Assembly: GCA_038229875.1 (NCBI GenBank)
Contig: JBBROA010000021.1
Span: forward strand, 1-42,464
Direction: 5' to 3'
DNA from: JALYUA01 sp038229875
GTDB lineage: Bacteria > Acidobacteriota > Thermoanaerobaculia > UBA5066 > Gp7-AA6
DNA: 42,464 nucleotides
Below the pieces are notes generated by a model, which saw nothing but the letters and a program-made list of their open reading frames with translations, did not search any database and had not been told where the DNA came from. How positions within the stretch are numbered: the first letter of the stretch is position 1; each line of letters opens with the position of its first letter. Below are positions 40,013 to 42,464 of this stretch, piece by piece. The position numbers and the translations under genes are program-made.

Positions 40013-41695
40013 ATGGCAACGATGTTCGCCGGGAAGCACCTGAAGCGTTACAAGGACCTCGCCTGGCTTCTGATCAAGTACGGGCGCTCGGACCTCGCGA
40101 GCGGTCTCGGGATCGAAGGCGACCTCTCGGCGGAGGAGCGGCCCACCCCTTCTCCGCTCGCCGGTGAGCTGGCGGACGATCTCGAACGCCTCGGTCCCAC
40201 GTACATCAAGCTCGGACAGCTTCTCTCGACGCGCGCGGACTTTTTGCCGCCCGCGTACGTCGAGGCGCTGACGCGGCTCCAGGACCGCGTCGCGCCGTTC
40301 TCGTTCGGGGAGGTCGAGCGGATCGTTTCCGAGGAGCTCGGCGTCCGTATCTCCAAAGCATTCTCCGAGTTCGAGGCGACTCCTGTCGCGGCGGCGTCTC
40401 TGGGGCAGGTGCACCGCGCGAAGCTGCGGGACGGCCGGGCGGTCGCGGTGAAGGTCCAGCGGCCCGGCATCCGCGAGCAGATCGCCGACGACATGTCCGC
40501 GTTCCTGGAGCTCGCGCGATTCCTCGACAAGCACTCCGAAACGCTCGGCAGGTTCGAGCTCGAGAAAACGATCGAGGAGTTCCAGAAGTCGCTGGCCTCG
40601 GAGCTCGATTACCGGCAGGAGGCCGGAAACCTCACACGCCTCGCGGAGAACCTCGCGGAATTTCCTTCGCTCTTCGTCCCGCAGCCGATCGCGGACTATT
40701 CGACCGCGAGGCTGCTGACGATGGAGTACGTCGACGGGACGAAGATCACCGAGCTCGCGCCGGTCGTGCGCATGGAGCTCGACGGCAGCCGGCTCGCCGA
40801 CGAGCTCTTCCGCGCGTACCTCAAGCAGATCCTGATCGACGGGTTCTTTCACGCGGACCCCCATCCGGGCAACGTCTTCATCACGAAGGACGAGCGGATC
40901 GCGCTCCTCGACCTCGGGATGGTGGCGCGCATCGCTCCCGGGATGCAGGAGGCGTTGTTAAAGCTCCTGCTCGCCGTCTCGGAGGGCGAAGCCGACCGGG
41001 CGGCGCAGATCGGCTCGGAGATCGGACGGAAGCGGGAGGAGTTCGATCCAGCCGCCTTCCAGCGGCGCGTGGCGGACCTCGTCGGCGCGTACCAGCACGC
41101 GTCGCTCGGCGACCTCCAGATCGGGCGCACGCTTCTCGAGCTCGCGCGGGCGTCGGGAGACACGGGGTTGCAGCTCCCGACCGAGTTGACGCTCCTCTCG
41201 AAGGCCCTCCTTCAGCTAGACGAGATCGGCCGCACGCTCGACCCCGGCTTCGAGCCGAACGGCGCGATCCGCCGGCACGCGTCGGAGCTGCTTCGCAAGC
41301 GAATGATGAAGTCCGCCTCCCCGGGTCATCTTGCGACCGCGCTGCTCGAAGCCAAGGAATTTGCCGAGAAGCTTCCCGGGCGCGTGAACCGCGTCCTCGA
41401 CCTCGTCGCGAACAACGAGCTGAAGCTCCAGGTCGACGCGATCGATGAGGCGGAGTTGATCGGCGGCCTCCAGAAGATCGCCAACCGCATCGCGATGGGG
41501 CTCGTGCTCGCGTCGCTGATCGTAGGCGCCGCGCTCCTCATGCAGGTGCCGACGACTTTCCGGATCCTCGGGTATCCGGGTCTCGCGATCCTGTTCTTCT
41601 TCGCCGCCGCCGCCGGAGGGTTGGTCCTGATCGGTTCGATTCTGTGGAGCGACCGGAAGCCGCGGCGCAAGCCGGCCGGACCCGGGGGGGTATAG
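40013..41695 (+). CDS. ABC1/UbiB-family atypical kinase
   Basis: This 560-residue protein starts at ATG 40013 (AGGAG seven bases upstream). It has the UbiB/ADCK features: the KxGQ motif in GPTYIKLGQLLSTRADFLPP, the Ala-rich loop TPVAAASLGQVHRAKL, catalytic Lys in AVAVKVQRPG, ASELDYRQEAGNL, FHADPHPGNVFI and metal-binding DLG in ALLDLGMVARI. Two C-terminal membrane helices anchor it (MGLVLASLIVGAALLMQVPT; GLAILFFFAAAAGGLVLIGS). Members support ubiquinone or other isoprenoid quinone synthesis. The long open frame upstream of the ATG is antisense to other genes and is not coding. Confidence 0.94.
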   Translation: MATMFAGKHLKRYKDLAWLLIKYGRSDLASGLGIEGDLSAEERPTPSPLAGELADDLERLGPTYIKLGQLLSTRADFLPPAYVEALTRLQDRVAPFSFGEVERIVSEELGVRISKAFSEFEATPVAAASLGQVHRAKLRDGRAVAVKVQRPGIREQIADDMSAFLELARFLDKHSETLGRFELEKTIEEFQKSLASELDYRQEAGNLTRLAENLAEFPSLFVPQPIADYSTARLLTMEYVDGTKITELAPVVRMELDGSRLADELFRAYLKQILIDGFFHADPHPGNVFITKDERIALLDLGMVARIAPGMQEALLKLLLAVSEGEADRAAQIGSEIGRKREEFDPAAFQRRVADLVGAYQHASLGDLQIGRTLLELARASGDTGLQLPTELTLLSKALLQLDEIGRTLDPGFEPNGAIRRHASELLRKRMMKSASPGHLATALLEAKEFAEKLPGRVNRVLDLVANNELKLQVDAIDEAELIGGLQKIANRIAMGLVLASLIVGAALLMQVPTTFRILGYPGLAILFFFAAAAGGLVLIGSILWSDRKPRRKPAGPGGV

Positions 41696-41705
41696 TCCCC
41701 GCTCG

Positions 41706-42077
41706 ATGAGATTCCTGCTTCGGCTGATCATCAACGCCGCCGCGCTCTGGGTGGCCACGAAGATTGTTCCCGGGATCTCCGCCACCGCCGATCCCGTCAC
41801 GTTTCTCGCCGTGGCGCTGGTCTTCGGCCTCTTAAACGCCCTGGTCCGGCCCGCCGTGACGATGCTCACCTGCCCTCTTCTCATCCTGAGCCTCGGCCTC
41901 TTCACGTTCGTCATCAACGCGTTCATCCTGTGGCTCACGAGCGCCGCGGCGGGACGATTCGGAATCGGTTTTCATGTCGCCGATTTCTGGGCGGCGTTCT
42001 GGGGCGCGCTGGTCGTCTCGATCGTCAGCGTCTTCCTGTCGATCTTCGTGAGCGAACGGGACCCCCGCCGGGCCTGA
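41706..42077 (+). CDS. Phage-holin-4-like (PF04020-type) membrane protein
   Basis: This 123-residue protein has four hydrophobic helices and family motifs LLRLIINAAALWVATKIVPG, FGLLNALVRPAVTMLTCPLL, ILSLGLFTFVINAFILWLTS and FHVADFWAAFWGALVVSIVS. Despite the family name, these are common chromosomal inner-membrane proteins and nothing here suggests a prophage. It lies 10 bases after the ABC1 kinase stop and is probably in the same operon. Confidence 0.92.
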   Translation: MRFLLRLIINAAALWVATKIVPGISATADPVTFLAVALVFGLLNALVRPAVTMLTCPLLILSLGLFTFVINAFILWLTSAAAGRFGIGFHVADFWAAFWGALVVSIVSVFLSIFVSERDPRRA

Positions 42078-42086
42078 GATCCGGGA

Positions 42087-42326
42087 ATGCTCGGCCAGGC
42101 GCTTTCCCTCTTCGGCGCGGGGGTGGTGCTCGTCGCCTATGCGATGAACCAGATGGGGCGGCTCGACCAGCGCGGATATACGTACCTGTTTCTGAACCTG
42201 ATCGGAGGAGGGATCCTCACGTTTTTCGCCGTGCGCGCCCGGGATCCTGGGCTGATGCTGATGGAAGGCTCGTGGGTCCTGATCAGCCTCGCCGGGATCT
42301 TGTTCGCGGGACGCCGGCGGAAATAA
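42087..42326 (+). CDS. Small membrane protein, CBU_0592-like
   Basis: This 79-residue protein has three hydrophobic stretches (SLFGAGVVLVAYAMNQMG; YTYLFLNLIGGGILTFFAV; SWVLISLAGILFAGRR) that match the pattern of the CBU_0592-like small membrane family. It follows the holin-like gene by nine bases and likely belongs to the operon started by the ABC1 kinase gene. Function is unknown. Confidence 0.83.
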   Translation: MLGQALSLFGAGVVLVAYAMNQMGRLDQRGYTYLFLNLIGGGILTFFAVRARDPGLMLMEGSWVLISLAGILFAGRRRK

Positions 42327-42335
42327 CGGACCCGG

Positions 42336-42464
42336 TCAGGCGCCGGCCGTCCGCTGGCGGTCCGGGGATTCAGCCGCCGCCGCGCCGGGGAAGAGGTGGG
42401 CGATGCTGTTCGCGTAATAGCGAAGGACGGGCAGCTCCGCCGCGGCCGGGGTGAACAGCCCGCC
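42336..42464 (-). CDS. C-terminal end of a protein, possibly glycerol-3-phosphate acyltransferase
   Basis: The last 42 residues of a gene entering from the right edge are visible, ending in TGA at 42336-42338. The segment ELPVLRYYANSIAHLF resembles the C-terminal region of PlsB-type glycerol-3-phosphate acyltransferases. A short Ala/Arg tail follows. The identity rests on this one motif; the rest of the gene is needed to confirm it. Confidence 0.5.
   Translation of the reverse strand, partial: GGLFTPAAAELPVLRYYANSIAHLFPGAAAAESPDRQRTAGA

Noticed and set aside
41706..42077. Prophage remnant based on the holin-like protein
   Set aside because: PF04020-type proteins are common chromosomal membrane proteins, and no other phage gene is present.

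Overview
The window is high-GC DNA from a Gram-negative bacterium: it encodes a TonB-dependent receptor, a porin and long periplasmic proteins. A fused ECF-sigma/Ser-Thr-kinase-TPR pair, Pro/Thr-linked beta-propeller and DUF11 proteins and a full-length cyclic glucan synthase fit Acidobacteriota best, perhaps a Thermoanaerobaculia-like lineage. That placement is inference from gene content; no rRNA or tRNA gene is visible. About 36 real genes are supported. Most other long open frames are high-GC shadows.

Layout. 1-1459: 5' part of a secreted beta-propeller/DUF11 protein that runs off the left edge. 1619-4817: promoter, ECF sigma factor and a translationally coupled membrane Ser/Thr kinase with TPRs. 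4968-10082: cobalamin module: B12 riboswitch, an open frame joining a DUF6580-like membrane protein to a BtuB-like receptor, PduO-type adenosyltransferase, a structured intergenic repeat, a DUF71 ATPase and a BtuF-like protein without signal peptide. 10112-11349: small membrane protein and a lipoprotein. 11555-16582: iron/flavin module: FTR1 permease divergent from fur, then apbE, porin, FMN-binding protein with an SGAT flavinylation site, and a four-helix membrane protein, with two near-identical Fur-box-like dyads. 16604-17836: tyrS. 17906-21277: three tandem paralogues, each PKD domain, conserved middle domain, Pro/Thr linker and a CuA-like cupredoxin domain. 21331-23175: small protein, type 5 uracil-DNA glycosylase, CBS-pair protein, Cys-rich protein. 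23177-25436: inverted heptamer arrays, M23 peptidase, L,D-transpeptidase, and a second copy of the structured repeat. 25638-34361: giant cyclic beta-1,2-glucan synthase. 34377-42464: sortase, Bax-inhibitor-1 protein, ABC exporter, methyltransferase, membrane-GNAT fusion, ABC1/UbiB kinase, two small membrane proteins, and the C-terminus of a gene entering from the right.

How genes work together. The riboswitch should shut off B12 capture when adenosylcobalamin is plentiful; the following genes carry, adenosylate or salvage corrinoids. In the iron module, Fur probably controls its own promoter and the apbE operon. ApbE would flavinylate the FMN-binding protein, giving an extracytoplasmic electron carrier that could supply ferric reduction next to the FTR1 permease. 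The most unusual items are the DUF6580-receptor fusion, the three CuA-like paralogues with altered ligand loops, the Fur-linked flavinylation cassette, and a roughly 195-bp intergenic repeat whose two copies show compensatory changes in predicted stems.
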